From Oceanobacillus massiliensis str. N'diop (GTDB lineage: Bacteria; Bacillota; Bacilli; Bacillales; Amphibacillaceae), in contig NZ_HE610978.1 of the NCBI RefSeq assembly GCF_000285495.1, positions 56,569 to 120,568 on the forward strand: a DNA stretch of 64,000 nucleotides, in the 5' to 3' direction. Made by a program: the position numbers and the translations under genes. The notes beneath the pieces are model-generated. The model was not told where the DNA came from. It did no database searches and worked only from the letters and a program-made list of their open reading frames with translations. Below, piece after piece: positions 17,516 to 26,225 of the stretch. The first letter of the stretch is position 1; each line of letters starts with the position of its first letter.

Positions 17516-18289
17516 TTACTCTGCAGATTCATTAACGGATATGATGAAATCTGCTAATTGCTCAAGTTCCTCATCCGTTCCCTGGAATTGATCAGGAGGC
17601 ATTGAGCCTGTTCCTTCTGTTGCAATGGTCATAATCTCTTCAGCAGACAAATCAATCCCCACTAAAGTAGGTCCTGCTCCACCTTCCAGTTCAGCACCAT
17701 GACATGCCACACAGCTGTTTTCATAAGCAGCATGTCCAGGATGTTCCGTATCGATGGTTACATCTGATTCCGGAATCGGCTTATTTGCTTCTACACGGCT
17801 CTCCCAATCAACGTGAGATGCAGAAGTATAAGTCAGCCATACAACTGAAACCAATGCGAGAAGCATCATACCTACTGCAATCGGACGCTGATGCGGTCTG
17901 CGTCCAGGACCGTTGTCCAGAAACGGAGCGAGAAGCAATGCTCCGAATGCAAGTCCTGGAAGTATTAGAATCCCAAAAAGTATAAAGTCTCCACTTGCAA
18001 ATTTGTATTTCAATAATTCATACAGAAATAAAAAGTACCAATCCGGCAGTGGGATATACGAAGCATTCGTTGGATCTGCCATTCCCTCTAAAGGTGATGG
18101 ATGAGCCAATGTCAAACATAGGAATCCAACTAAAAATACTGCACCGGCCAACCATTCTTTTAATAAAAAGTTGGGCCAAAAAGCTTCTGTTCTACCAGGA
18201 TACTCAGAATAATCTTTCGGTATATTTGGTTTCCTTTCAGCAGAGATACGTGAATCTCCGACAAATTTCATACCTTTACCCTTATGCAT
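17516..18289 (-). CDS. qcrC: Menaquinol:cytochrome c reductase, cytochrome b/c subunit
   Basis: A fusion of the subunit IV-like half of cytochrome b (three membrane helices, residues about 45-150, with PDWYFLFLYELLKYK) to a C-terminal extracytoplasmic class I cytochrome c domain. The domain has the haem motif CVACH and a distal methionine in GTGSMPPDQF. It passes electrons from the b6c1 complex to cytochrome c oxidase. GGAGGG favours the second ATG. It is the last gene of qcrABC, 12 bp after qcrB. Confidence 0.96.
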   Translation of the reverse strand: MHKGKGMKFVGDSRISAERKPNIPKDYSEYPGRTEAFWPNFLLKEWLAGAVFLVGFLCLTLAHPSPLEGMADPTNASYIPLPDWYFLFLYELLKYKFASGDFILFGILILPGLAFGALLLAPFLDNGPGRRPHQRPIAVGMMLLALVSVVWLTYTSASHVDWESRVEANKPIPESDVTIDTEHPGHAAYENSCVACHGAELEGGAGPTLVGIDLSAEEIMTIATEGTGSMPPDQFQGTDEELEQLADFIISVNESAE

Positions 18290-18304
18290 CACTTGCCCTC
18301 CTTT

Positions 18305-18979
18305 TTATAGTGGTCCGGATATACCTTGTCTACGAATTAAAATAAAGTGAACCGCCAATAGTGCGAATAAGGCTGCAGGCAAGAAGAAGACGTGAATGGC
18401 AAAGAATCTTGTCAGAGTCTGAGCACCAACGATGGTTGCATCTCCAGCCAGCAATGTTTTTAATTGCACTCCGATAAACGGAACCTGTTCAGCTATTTCC
18501 AATCCAACCTGGGTTGCAAAATATGCTTTGTTATCCCAAGGAAGTAAATATCCAGTGAAACCTAAACCTAGCATAATAAAGAAGATCAGCACGCCGACCA
18601 TCCAATTAAGCTCACGGGGTTTTTTATATGCGCCTTGGAAGAACACACGTAGAGTATGTAATAATAGCATAACAATTACAACACTGGCACCCCAATGATG
18701 CATTCCCCGTACGATTTGCGCATGGGCAACTTCGGTCTGTAAATAATAAACCGACTTCCAAGCATTTTCAATGTCCGGCACATAATACATCGTCAGGAAC
18801 ATTCCGGAAAGAATTTGAATTACAACAACGAAAAACGTCAATCCGCCAAAACAATAAACAAATGCAGAGAAATGATGGGCGGGGTTAACATGTTCCGGAA
18901 CCTCGTGATCGGCAATATCGCGCCATATTGGCGTAATATCTATACGATCATCAATCCAATCATATATTTTCTGTAACAT
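18305..18979 (-). CDS. qcrB: Menaquinol:cytochrome c reductase, cytochrome b subunit
   Basis: 224-residue b6-type cytochrome with four membrane helices and two pairs of haem-ligating histidines (GMHHWGASVVIVMLLLHTLR and the later FAIHVFF and AVHFILI segments). The quinol-site region GYLLPWDNKAYFATQVG is present. It oxidises menaquinol in the cytoplasmic membrane. It lies 6 bp after qcrA. Confidence 0.97.
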   Translation of the reverse strand: MLQKIYDWIDDRIDITPIWRDIADHEVPEHVNPAHHFSAFVYCFGGLTFFVVVIQILSGMFLTMYYVPDIENAWKSVYYLQTEVAHAQIVRGMHHWGASVVIVMLLLHTLRVFFQGAYKKPRELNWMVGVLIFFIMLGLGFTGYLLPWDNKAYFATQVGLEIAEQVPFIGVQLKTLLAGDATIVGAQTLTRFFAIHVFFLPAALFALLAVHFILIRRQGISGPL

Positions 18980-18985
18980 AATCCA

Positions 18986-19498
18986 TTACGCCTCCCCTTG
19001 TGGTTTTGCATCGCCAAGGAACAGCATGCCATCCCTTACTTCCTGCTCATAGACATCCAGTGGTGCTAAAGGTGGTGTACCTGGAACATTGGTACCATCC
19101 TTCTCATAGCGTCCGTCATGGCATGGGCAGTAGTATTGATTCGGATAATCTTCGCTGCCTTCCCATGAAACAACACATCCTAAGTGTTTACAAACCGGGG
19201 AAAAGGCTACAATCTCATCATTTTCATTTTTATAAACCCACGCAGAGCGATTTACCTCAGATTCATACCAGCCATCTACTTGGTCTATACTCCAATCGAT
19301 TCGCTGAGGATCTGATGTAATGTCATCAACAGATAATCCTACATTTGCCAGATCACCTGCTGCAGTGTGTTTCAATACGGGATCAACTGCCATTCTTATA
19401 GGAGATATTAGTAAGCCGGCTGCCATAAATCCCCCTACCCCTGTAAGCGTATAGTTCAGAAACTGTCTACGGGATACTTGCTGTTTTTCATCACTCAT
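18986..19498 (-). CDS. qcrA: Menaquinol:cytochrome c reductase, Rieske iron-sulfur subunit
   Basis: 170 residues. The N-terminus RRQFLNYTLTGVGGF is a twin-Arg-like signal and membrane anchor. The Rieske [2Fe-2S] boxes CKHLGC and CPCHDG are intact. It is the first gene of qcrABC with a strong ribosome binding site (AGGGGGG) and a SigA promoter upstream. It accepts the first electron from menaquinol. Confidence 0.97.
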   Translation of the reverse strand: MSDEKQQVSRRQFLNYTLTGVGGFMAAGLLISPIRMAVDPVLKHTAAGDLANVGLSVDDITSDPQRIDWSIDQVDGWYESEVNRSAWVYKNENDEIVAFSPVCKHLGCVVSWEGSEDYPNQYYCPCHDGRYEKDGTNVPGTPPLAPLDVYEQEVRDGMLFLGDAKPQGEA

Positions 19499-19565
19499 GA
19501 TTTTCCCCCCTCTTTACAATAGTCACGGACATATATAATTTAATTCAGATTACTAGGACAATACC

Positions 19566-19594
19566 ATGATAGCGCAATCTTTTTATTCGGTCAA
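19566..19594 (-). promoter_or_regulatory. SigA-type promoter for qcrABC
   Basis: TTGACC (19589-19594) and TATCAT (19566-19571) on the minus strand with a 17-bp spacer, giving a leader of roughly 60 bases. Confidence 0.7.
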
Positions 19595-19665
19595 TATAAA
19601 ACAATATTCACAATCAATAGATAGGATAAAAACACACTTTACAGCAGCATTCGCCAATTTTTTGG

Positions 19666-20127
19666 CTACTGCCAAAACGACCTGATCAATTCAACAGTCT
19701 GTCCAACCTGATCCCTGATTATACGTTGCATCTCCTTGGAATTGATATCTTCAGTCTGGACGGCAGGCATCCATAATAAATGACTTGAAAGATCCTTTTC
19801 TTGTTTTTTCCAGCTGGAATCGAATGTAATAAGAAGGATATGGGAAAAGGGCTGTTCCGTTATCTCATTCCCCCAGGCATTCAGCCGATTTATTTCATCT
19901 TCTTTTTTGGCAGACTTCAAATAATGGTAAGGAGGTGCCAGCATAATTCTCCCTGTCAGCTCCTTTTCGATATCCTGTGCAAAGATTGTCATTGCTTCTG
20001 CCTGCTGGGCGTATTTCTCTGCCTCTGCATCCCCTGACATCTGAAAAGGAATTAATGGAATAATAACGGTGTCTATGTATTCTTTAGCCTGTACATATGT
20101 TTGGAGGTCAGATTTTCTCCATTTCAT
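19666..20127 (-). CDS. ypiF: YpiF family protein (DUF2487)
   Basis: A soluble 153-residue protein of unknown function. Its alpha/beta pattern, the MKWRKSDLQTYVQAKEYIDTVIIPLIPF opening and the LLWMPAV segment resemble DUF2487. It follows ypiB in the same order as B. subtilis, between the ypiA operon and qcrABC. No membrane segment or signal peptide is visible. Confidence 0.8.
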   Translation of the reverse strand: MKWRKSDLQTYVQAKEYIDTVIIPLIPFQMSGDAEAEKYAQQAEAMTIFAQDIEKELTGRIMLAPPYHYLKSAKKEDEINRLNAWGNEITEQPFSHILLITFDSSWKKQEKDLSSHLLWMPAVQTEDINSKEMQRIIRDQVGQTVELIRSFWQ

Positions 20128-20217
20128 AAAATCATCCTTTCTGTTCTGTATTTACCTCAGATGTTTTCCAATTATATCATTTATAAATCTTATCTTATAT
20201 AGGCAAAAAAAATCAAC

Positions 20218-20793
20218 CTATTCCTCCGAAGAGTCAGGTTGAAGTGCTGCGATGGATTTGAGGTCATTCAATTTTTTTGAGAGAATTCTAAATTCTTCCT
20301 GATTCATCTCATCTAGTGCACGGTCAATTTGCTTTAATAATTTTTCCTTTTTATATTCATATAAAGAATAGTTCAATAGCTGATTTGCCAATGCTTTTTC
20401 ATGATTCGTTATATAGTAGTCGGCAGGTATAAAAGGATTCTCTTCCAAAACAGAAGCGTAATAGGAATGCTGATTTGACCGTTTAAAATTCAATTGCAGG
20501 TATAGTGGTTCATTCTGGTTCAATCGGATCTCATGGAAAGATTTCTCTGCATCGGTTGTGACCAAATGGTTTTTGTAAAAACGAAAAGGTACTTCTTCTG
20601 AACAGTGGCTCGTCATCATAATCCCTCTTGGACAATACTTTACATCTCTGACGAAATGCACATTACCAAGCAGGTCGTTGTGATTGACCAGATAGTTTAG
20701 AATCCAAACGCTTTCCCGTTTCTTTAACCGGTAATGATTCAGGAACCACTGAATAAAACTTTTCTTATCCTTGGCAGTGACAGGAGTGATCAT
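20218..20793 (-). CDS. ypiB: YpiB family protein with C-terminal IDEAL domain
   Basis: 191 residues of the UPF0302 family. The N-terminal YpiB domain (FIQWFLNHYRLKKRESVWILNYL, about 11-125) is followed by an IDEAL-type helical motif (about 143-175, IDRALDEMNQEEFRILSKKL). The Listeria homologue ReoY has been linked to ClpCP-dependent turnover of MurA; applying that role here is inference. It lies 35 bp after ypiA. Confidence 0.88.
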   Translation of the reverse strand: MITPVTAKDKKSFIQWFLNHYRLKKRESVWILNYLVNHNDLLGNVHFVRDVKYCPRGIMMTSHCSEEVPFRFYKNHLVTTDAEKSFHEIRLNQNEPLYLQLNFKRSNQHSYYASVLEENPFIPADYYITNHEKALANQLLNYSLYEYKKEKLLKQIDRALDEMNQEEFRILSKKLNDLKSIAALQPDSSEE

Positions 20794-20828
20794 CTTCTTT
20801 CTCCCCCCTTTTAAAGTTTTACAAAACC

Positions 20829-22097
20829 CTACAGATCCAGTTCATACGTTTGTTTTAACCGGTTAAGGTATGCCTCGGTTTCCTCATCGAGGGGTTGAAG
20901 TCTGACGTAAGCTTCAAAAATTGGAATGGCATCAGTAATTCTGCCCTCTTCTGTAAGAAAGAAGCCGTATTCCTTCAGAAAATCGCTATCTTGATTTAGA
21001 CTATTATATGCTTCCTTATAGTGTTTTAATGCATCATCATATAATTCAATTTCAATAAATGCACGTGCAAGTTCCCAGTCATACATCGGATCGTCTGCGC
21101 CAGTTTTTTTAATCTCTTTTATCAAGTCTGTAATCGCTTCAGAGTCTTCATTCTTTTTAAATAGTTCAATCAAAAACAGGACAGCTTCCTTGAAGTCAGG
21201 GTCCAGAGCAATTGCTTCGCGAACGAACTTTTCGCTTTCTTCATCCTGATTGAGGTGATGGGCAACAGTACCGGCAATAAAGTATAGTTCTTTATTGAAT
21301 TCATCTCGCTCAAGCCCTTTGATTGCCGTTTGGAAGGCCTCCTGAACCATTCCTTCTGCTTCGTATGCTTTTGCAAGCTGATAATAAACGGTATTATAAT
21401 CTTCATCCAGCTCCAGAACATGTTCCCATGCGTTGATTGCAATATCATTTCTGTCTGCCTGGAATGCGGTTACGCCATACTTGAACAGCTTGTCTGCATT
21501 TTTATTTTCATCATCTTTAAAATGGATTAATGCTTTCTCGTACTCTCCTGCAGCTGCGAACGATTCACCAAGCCGGTCATCAATCGAAATCTGCGCAACT
21601 TCACTCTGCTGTTTTTTGACGTTCTCATAGAAGTTAATCGCTTTGAAATATTCCCCAATTGAGAAATATAGTTCACCAAGTGCAAAGTCGATAATAATTT
21701 CATCCTTTGAAAGCTGCTTTGCAGTAAGCAGTTTCTGTTCGGATACTTCAAATAAACCTTGTGCCTGATATAAATCCGCCAGCTGGATTAATGCCTGGAC
21801 ATATGCTGGGTCCTCTGTATTTATTTCGTTAAGCAGTGTGATGGCCGGTTCGTCTTCTTCCATTTCAATAAAAATATCGGCCAATGAAATTTTCAAATCA
21901 CTTTCATCAGGATAGAGATCAAGCAATTCCTCTAAAATCTCCCGGGCTTCCTGCAAGAAACCCCATTGAAGATAAAGTTCGGCAATCGTATATTTTTCAT
22001 CATCAGTTGCTTTTTTCAGATAATTCCGCAGCATACTGATTGCTTTCTCAATTTGATCATTTTCCACTAATTGTACGGCTTCCATAATGGTGTCCAT
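20829..22097 (-). CDS. ypiA: Tetratricopeptide-repeat protein YpiA
   Basis: A 422-residue soluble protein built almost entirely of TPR helices with regular 34-residue spacing (for example AELYLQWGFLQEAREILEELLDLYPDE). Such repeats bind partner proteins. It is co-transcribed with ypiB, whose family acts in proteolytic control of cell-wall synthesis, so a shared role is possible but unproven. GAGAGG nine bases upstream favours the ATG at 22097 over the one three codons earlier. Confidence 0.88.
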   Translation of the reverse strand: MDTIMEAVQLVENDQIEKAISMLRNYLKKATDDEKYTIAELYLQWGFLQEAREILEELLDLYPDESDLKISLADIFIEMEEDEPAITLLNEINTEDPAYVQALIQLADLYQAQGLFEVSEQKLLTAKQLSKDEIIIDFALGELYFSIGEYFKAINFYENVKKQQSEVAQISIDDRLGESFAAAGEYEKALIHFKDDENKNADKLFKYGVTAFQADRNDIAINAWEHVLELDEDYNTVYYQLAKAYEAEGMVQEAFQTAIKGLERDEFNKELYFIAGTVAHHLNQDEESEKFVREAIALDPDFKEAVLFLIELFKKNEDSEAITDLIKEIKKTGADDPMYDWELARAFIEIELYDDALKHYKEAYNSLNQDSDFLKEYGFFLTEEGRITDAIPIFEAYVRLQPLDEETEAYLNRLKQTYELDL

Positions 22098-22148
22098 AAA
22101 GAACATCCTCTCTACATGTACTGCTTATATTAAATAATAACAGACTTC

Positions 22149-22177
22149 ATCATACCTAAAATAGTTTTTTGGTTCAA
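22149..22177 (-). promoter_or_regulatory. SigA-type promoter for ypiA-ypiB-ypiF
   Basis: TTGAAC (22172-22177) and TATGAT (22149-22154) on the minus strand with a 17-bp spacer, immediately after the aro operon terminator. Confidence 0.7.
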
Positions 22178-22180
22178 CTA

Positions 22181-22221
22181 TATAAAATTAAGAGAATCTG
22201 CATGTCAGCAAATCCTCTTAA
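22181..22221 (-). terminator. Intrinsic terminator of the aro supra-operon
   Basis: A 14-bp stem with two wobble positions (22188-22201 with 22208-22221) is followed by TTTTATA on the minus strand. Confidence 0.75.
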
Positions 22222-22326
22222 GTACAGTACCTGTCGCAAGTTATATTGTTGAAAACTGTCTGTTGATTTCTCTGCTTTCTCACGCTTAACCAAGAACAGA
22301 AATCCATCAGAAAACAGTCTTAGCGA

Positions 22327-23613
22327 TTACATGAGTGATTCCAGATCCGTGAAAAACCCTGGATAGGATATGGATATGCATGAAATGTCATCGATTATTA
22401 CTTCACTTTCCGAAATTAATGAAGCGATAGCACCCATCATTGCAATACGGTGATCATCGCAGGATGCGATTTTACCACCATTTAATGGTGTTTTGCCCTT
22501 GATGATCATCCCATCTCCAGTTGGGGTGATGTCTGCCCCTAAGGTTGAGAGCAGCTCGGTTACAGCATTTATCCTGTCTGTTTCCTTCACACGCAGTTCT
22601 TCAGCATCTTTAATGGTTGTTATTCCTTCAGCCTGTGTCGCGAGTAAGGCAATAATCGGAATCTCGTCAATCAGACGGGGAATGATATCACCTTGAATAA
22701 CGGTCCCTTTTAATTTAGCATAGGATACACGTATATCGCCAATCGGTTCACCACTGATTGCTTTCTCATTTTCAATTTGTATATCCGCTCCCATATCCTC
22801 TAGTACTTCCATGATTCCGGTACGGCTCTTATTCAATCCAACATTTTTCAGAAGTATGCTGCTGCCCGGAATAATGGCTCCTGCTGCAAGAAAAAATGCT
22901 GCAGAGGATATATCGCCCGGTACCTGAACATCGGTCGCGGTCAGTCGCTGTTTGTTTGTAATTATAGTCGTATTGCCCGCTGTTTGGATGTCTGCACCAA
23001 AAGCCTTCAGCATATTCTCTGTGTGGTCTCTCGTTGGGATTGTTTCGGTTACAGTTGTTTGCCCTTCTGCCAGCAGTCCTGCCAGCAGCACAGCTGACTT
23101 AACTTGGGCACTCTTGACAGGCAGCGTATAATCAATCCCTTTAAGGGTGCTTCCACGGACGGAAATCGGCAGTAAGCTTCCGTCACTCCTGCCATCAATC
23201 ATGGCACCCATCTTCCTTAATGGGGTCACAACCCGATCCATCGGGCGTTTCGATAAGGAAGCATCGCCATAACTGACTGTGAAAAATGGCAGTCCGGAAA
23301 GTATGCCGAGCATCAGCCTTGTAGTTGTCCCCGAATTGCCAAAATAGAATGGCTGCTTTGACTCTGTCAGACTGGTTATTCCATCACTTTCAATCACGAG
23401 ATCTGTTCCATTTTCACGAATGTTTACTCCCATCTGGCGAAATGCATGGACCGTTCTCTTGCAATCTTCACCATCGAGAAAATTGGTTACATTTGTTACC
23501 CCATTGGCCAATGAACCGAATATGACCGCACGGTGTGAAATCGATTTGTCGCCCGGCACTTCAATTGTACCGGCGAGAGTGCCGTTAAATGGCATTAATA
23601 CTTTTTCGCTCAT
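22327..23613 (-). CDS. aroA: 3-phosphoshikimate 1-carboxyvinyltransferase (EPSP synthase)
   Basis: Sixth step of the shikimate pathway, joining shikimate 3-phosphate and phosphoenolpyruvate (called aroE in older B. subtilis naming). The 428 residues have GDKSISHRAVIFGSLA, NSGTTTRLMLGIL, RDHTENMLKAFGA and the late KESDR-like RVKETDRINAV segment. The PEP-site loop reads GNSGTTTRL, the class II EPSP synthase pattern. GGGAAGTG favours the start MSEKVL. Confidence 0.96.
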   Translation of the reverse strand: MSEKVLMPFNGTLAGTIEVPGDKSISHRAVIFGSLANGVTNVTNFLDGEDCKRTVHAFRQMGVNIRENGTDLVIESDGITSLTESKQPFYFGNSGTTTRLMLGILSGLPFFTVSYGDASLSKRPMDRVVTPLRKMGAMIDGRSDGSLLPISVRGSTLKGIDYTLPVKSAQVKSAVLLAGLLAEGQTTVTETIPTRDHTENMLKAFGADIQTAGNTTIITNKQRLTATDVQVPGDISSAAFFLAAGAIIPGSSILLKNVGLNKSRTGIMEVLEDMGADIQIENEKAISGEPIGDIRVSYAKLKGTVIQGDIIPRLIDEIPIIALLATQAEGITTIKDAEELRVKETDRINAVTELLSTLGADITPTGDGMIIKGKTPLNGGKIASCDDHRIAMMGAIASLISESEVIIDDISCISISYPGFFTDLESLM

Positions 23614-23640
23614 TGTTTTCACTTCCCCTGTATTTAGGTG

Positions 23641-24744
23641 TCAGTTTTGTATCATCGTTTCATATCCTTCAGCCATTAATAACTTCGAACTCTTAGACTG
23701 CGCTTCCTTTGTATTAAAGCTTAACCTTAAAGCACCGGTAATATCTTCACGAACTTCCAGTATTTCAATATTTTTAATGCTTATATTTTTGTTGGCAAGC
23801 AACTGTACGACGGAACCAATTGCACCCGGCTGGTCACTGATGTCGACATATATATCGTAAAACGAAGGGATAGCCCCTTTTTCTGATTCTGCCAGGCCGT
23901 CACGATAAAGTTTTGCTTTATCCAGATATGTAATCATTTTCTCTTTTTCATTGTTGTCTAATAGGAATTTTAATCCTTTCATTTCTTCTATCCACTCTTC
24001 CAGAAGAACAGACATCTTGCCCTTATTGTGATAGAAGATATCCTGCCACATCTTCGGATTGCTGGAGGCTATCCTTGTTATGTCCCTAAATCCACCGGCG
24101 GCAAGCTTTGGCAGGAATGAATGTGTGGATTCCCACTTTTTGGCCTGATGAACAAGTGAAGATGCAATTAAGTGCGGAAAATGAGAAACCACTCCCGTCA
24201 TTTCATCGTGTTCATCCGGTTTAAGAACGACAAATTTACTATTTGTATGACGCAAAATTTCCTGTAGTGCAGTCACCTTCGATCCACTGTCTTCTTTAGT
24301 GGGAGACAGCACATAAATCGCATTTTCAAATAAATGTTCCTTTGCTGCCTGGACGCCCTTTTTGTGGGATCCTGCCATTGGATGACCCCCAATGAATGTT
24401 ACCTTTTCATTGGATAAATGGCCGGCCGCCTCCATGATAGGACTTTTTACAGAAGCGGTATCTGAAACAATCACGCTTTTATTAAAATCTATCGTATTGA
24501 TTTCATTTATCAATGAGATTGTTTCTGAAATGGGTGCTGCCAAAATAATGCAGTCTGCTCTTTTGGCAGCTTCGGCAAATTCTGTGCTGGATTCATGAAT
24601 GATCCCATTCATCAGGGAAAATTTCAGTGAATCTTCATTCAGATCATATCCAATGACATGATTATCCTTGTCTTTTGCCATCCCTTTTGCAAGAGATCCG
24701 CCGATTAATCCCAAGCCAGCAACTAGTATGTTGATCTTAGCCAT
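23641..24744 (-). CDS. tyrA: Prephenate dehydrogenase with C-terminal ACT domain
   Basis: Oxidative decarboxylation of prephenate to 4-hydroxyphenylpyruvate for tyrosine. The 367 residues comprise a Rossmann domain (VAGLGLIGGSLAKGM), the HPMAGSHKKG active-site loop, the helical dimer domain and a C-terminal ACT domain (about 295-365, YVDISDQPGAIGSVVQLL), probably for feedback by tyrosine. Its ATG overlaps the hisC stop by one base (TAATG). Confidence 0.96.
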   Translation of the reverse strand: MAKINILVAGLGLIGGSLAKGMAKDKDNHVIGYDLNEDSLKFSLMNGIIHESSTEFAEAAKRADCIILAAPISETISLINEINTIDFNKSVIVSDTASVKSPIMEAAGHLSNEKVTFIGGHPMAGSHKKGVQAAKEHLFENAIYVLSPTKEDSGSKVTALQEILRHTNSKFVVLKPDEHDEMTGVVSHFPHLIASSLVHQAKKWESTHSFLPKLAAGGFRDITRIASSNPKMWQDIFYHNKGKMSVLLEEWIEEMKGLKFLLDNNEKEKMITYLDKAKLYRDGLAESEKGAIPSFYDIYVDISDQPGAIGSVVQLLANKNISIKNIEILEVREDITGALRLSFNTKEAQSKSSKLLMAEGYETMIQN

Positions 24745-25847
24745 TACAGCACCTTCATCCTATCTTGATAAAATTGAAGGAGCAATCTCTGAAGTTCTTC
24801 CATCTCCTGCTCGGTTCCGATGGACACTCTGATTGTACCGGGTATTCCAAGTAATTCTCCAGGGCGGATAATAAAACCATTCTCTACTAGATACTGATAC
24901 ATTTCCATACCGCTTACAGGAGTATGGACAAGCAGGAAATTTGTTTCGGAATCATAGTATTCCCAGCCGATAGTATCCAAAAACGTTTCGAAAGCAGCTT
25001 TTACCTTCTTGTTTTTATCATATGTATGTTCAATAAAGGACTGATCCTCTAGAGCTGCAACAGCTGCAAATTGGGCAATGGATGTTGTATTAAAGGGCCC
25101 CCTGACCTTATCGAGAGTTGTCACAATCTGTTCATTGGCAATACCATAACCGATCCGGAGTCCGGCCAAGCCATATGCCTTCGAGAAGGTTCTCATGACA
25201 ATCAGGTTATGGAATCGATTAATATAGGACAATGCATTTACATCTGCTTCCCTATCCATGAATTCATAATAAGCTTCGTCAAATGCCACAACTACATGTT
25301 TTGGGCATTTGTTCATGAATGATTCAAAATCCTTGTCAGATATAACGGTTCCTGTTGGATTATTGGGCGAACATAACCAGACGATTTTTGTCTTTTCATC
25401 GATTGCGGCAAGCATTCGTTCCAAATCATGATAACCATGCTTATTGGTTGGGATTTCTTTTACTGCAGCACCTTCAATCAATGCATAATGTTTATACTGC
25501 GGAAAGGTTGGTGCAGCCATGATGACATTGGAACCTGCAACCAGAAATGAGCGGCAAAGCATCTGAATGATCTCTTCTGTACCACTGCCAAAAATAAATT
25601 GATTCTGATTGAAATTCAATCGAAGAGACAGTGACTCCCTCAGTTTACCTGTATAACCATCCGGGTAGATATTGAATTCGGGCAATCCATCTATAAGGTT
25701 CTGTCTTACTTTTTCTGAATAACCGTATGGATTTTCATTAGATGCCAATTTGACAATATGATCTAATCCGTATTCTTCTTGTATTTCTTTTGTCTGTTTG
25801 CCTTGTTTGTAAGGACTGAGCTGTGTTAGAACTGGTTTACCCTCCAT
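24744..25847 (-). CDS. hisC: Histidinol-phosphate/aromatic aminotransferase
   Basis: PLP-dependent transferase of fold type I (367 residues). In bacilli with this gene order it serves both histidine synthesis and the last step of tyrosine and phenylalanine synthesis. The PLP lysine is in MRTFSKAYGLAGLRIGYG; NNPTGTV and DEAYYEF are also present. It sits between aroH and tyrA with 3-bp spacing to aroH. In B. subtilis the trp operon separates aroH from hisC; here it does not. Confidence 0.95.
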   Translation of the reverse strand: MEGKPVLTQLSPYKQGKQTKEIQEEYGLDHIVKLASNENPYGYSEKVRQNLIDGLPEFNIYPDGYTGKLRESLSLRLNFNQNQFIFGSGTEEIIQMLCRSFLVAGSNVIMAAPTFPQYKHYALIEGAAVKEIPTNKHGYHDLERMLAAIDEKTKIVWLCSPNNPTGTVISDKDFESFMNKCPKHVVVAFDEAYYEFMDREADVNALSYINRFHNLIVMRTFSKAYGLAGLRIGYGIANEQIVTTLDKVRGPFNTTSIAQFAAVAALEDQSFIEHTYDKNKKVKAAFETFLDTIGWEYYDSETNFLLVHTPVSGMEMYQYLVENGFIIRPGELLGIPGTIRVSIGTEQEMEELQRLLLQFYQDRMKVL

Positions 25848-25850
25848 CTG

Positions 25851-26225
25851 TTATTCTCCTTTGTCTTTTACTAAATCCGGACGCAATTTTACTGCTTCGT
25901 TATGAAAAACATGCTGCACCTCTTCTTGTGATTGAGCGGTATTGGCCACCATCATAATCCGAATGCATTTTTCAAGACTTCCAGGTACATCGATTTCTGC
26001 CATACACATGACGGGAACATAAGTCCAGCCATCTAGCTTACGCAATGCTCTGGCAGGAAATCCTGCATTTAAATCCTTCGTGACAGATATAAAGACATGT
26101 GAAATTGTTTCTGGCTTTATATTATTTTTATGGACCATTTCTTCAATCAATACTCTAGTGTTCTCAATTATCTGTGTTTCCTCATTTTCAGAAACTGTAG
26201 TTGCTCCTCGTATTCCTCTTGTCAT
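25851..26225 (-). CDS. aroH: Chorismate mutase, AroH type
   Basis: Monofunctional trimeric chorismate mutase (124 residues) that turns chorismate into prephenate. The opening RGIRGATTVSENEE, FISVTKDLNAGFPARALR (substrate arginine) and the CMAEIDVPGSLEKCIR segment match the B. subtilis enzyme. Its start overlaps the aroB stop by four bases. Confidence 0.97.
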   Translation of the reverse strand: MTRGIRGATTVSENEETQIIENTRVLIEEMVHKNNIKPETISHVFISVTKDLNAGFPARALRKLDGWTYVPVMCMAEIDVPGSLEKCIRIMMVANTAQSQEEVQHVFHNEAVKLRPDLVKDKGE

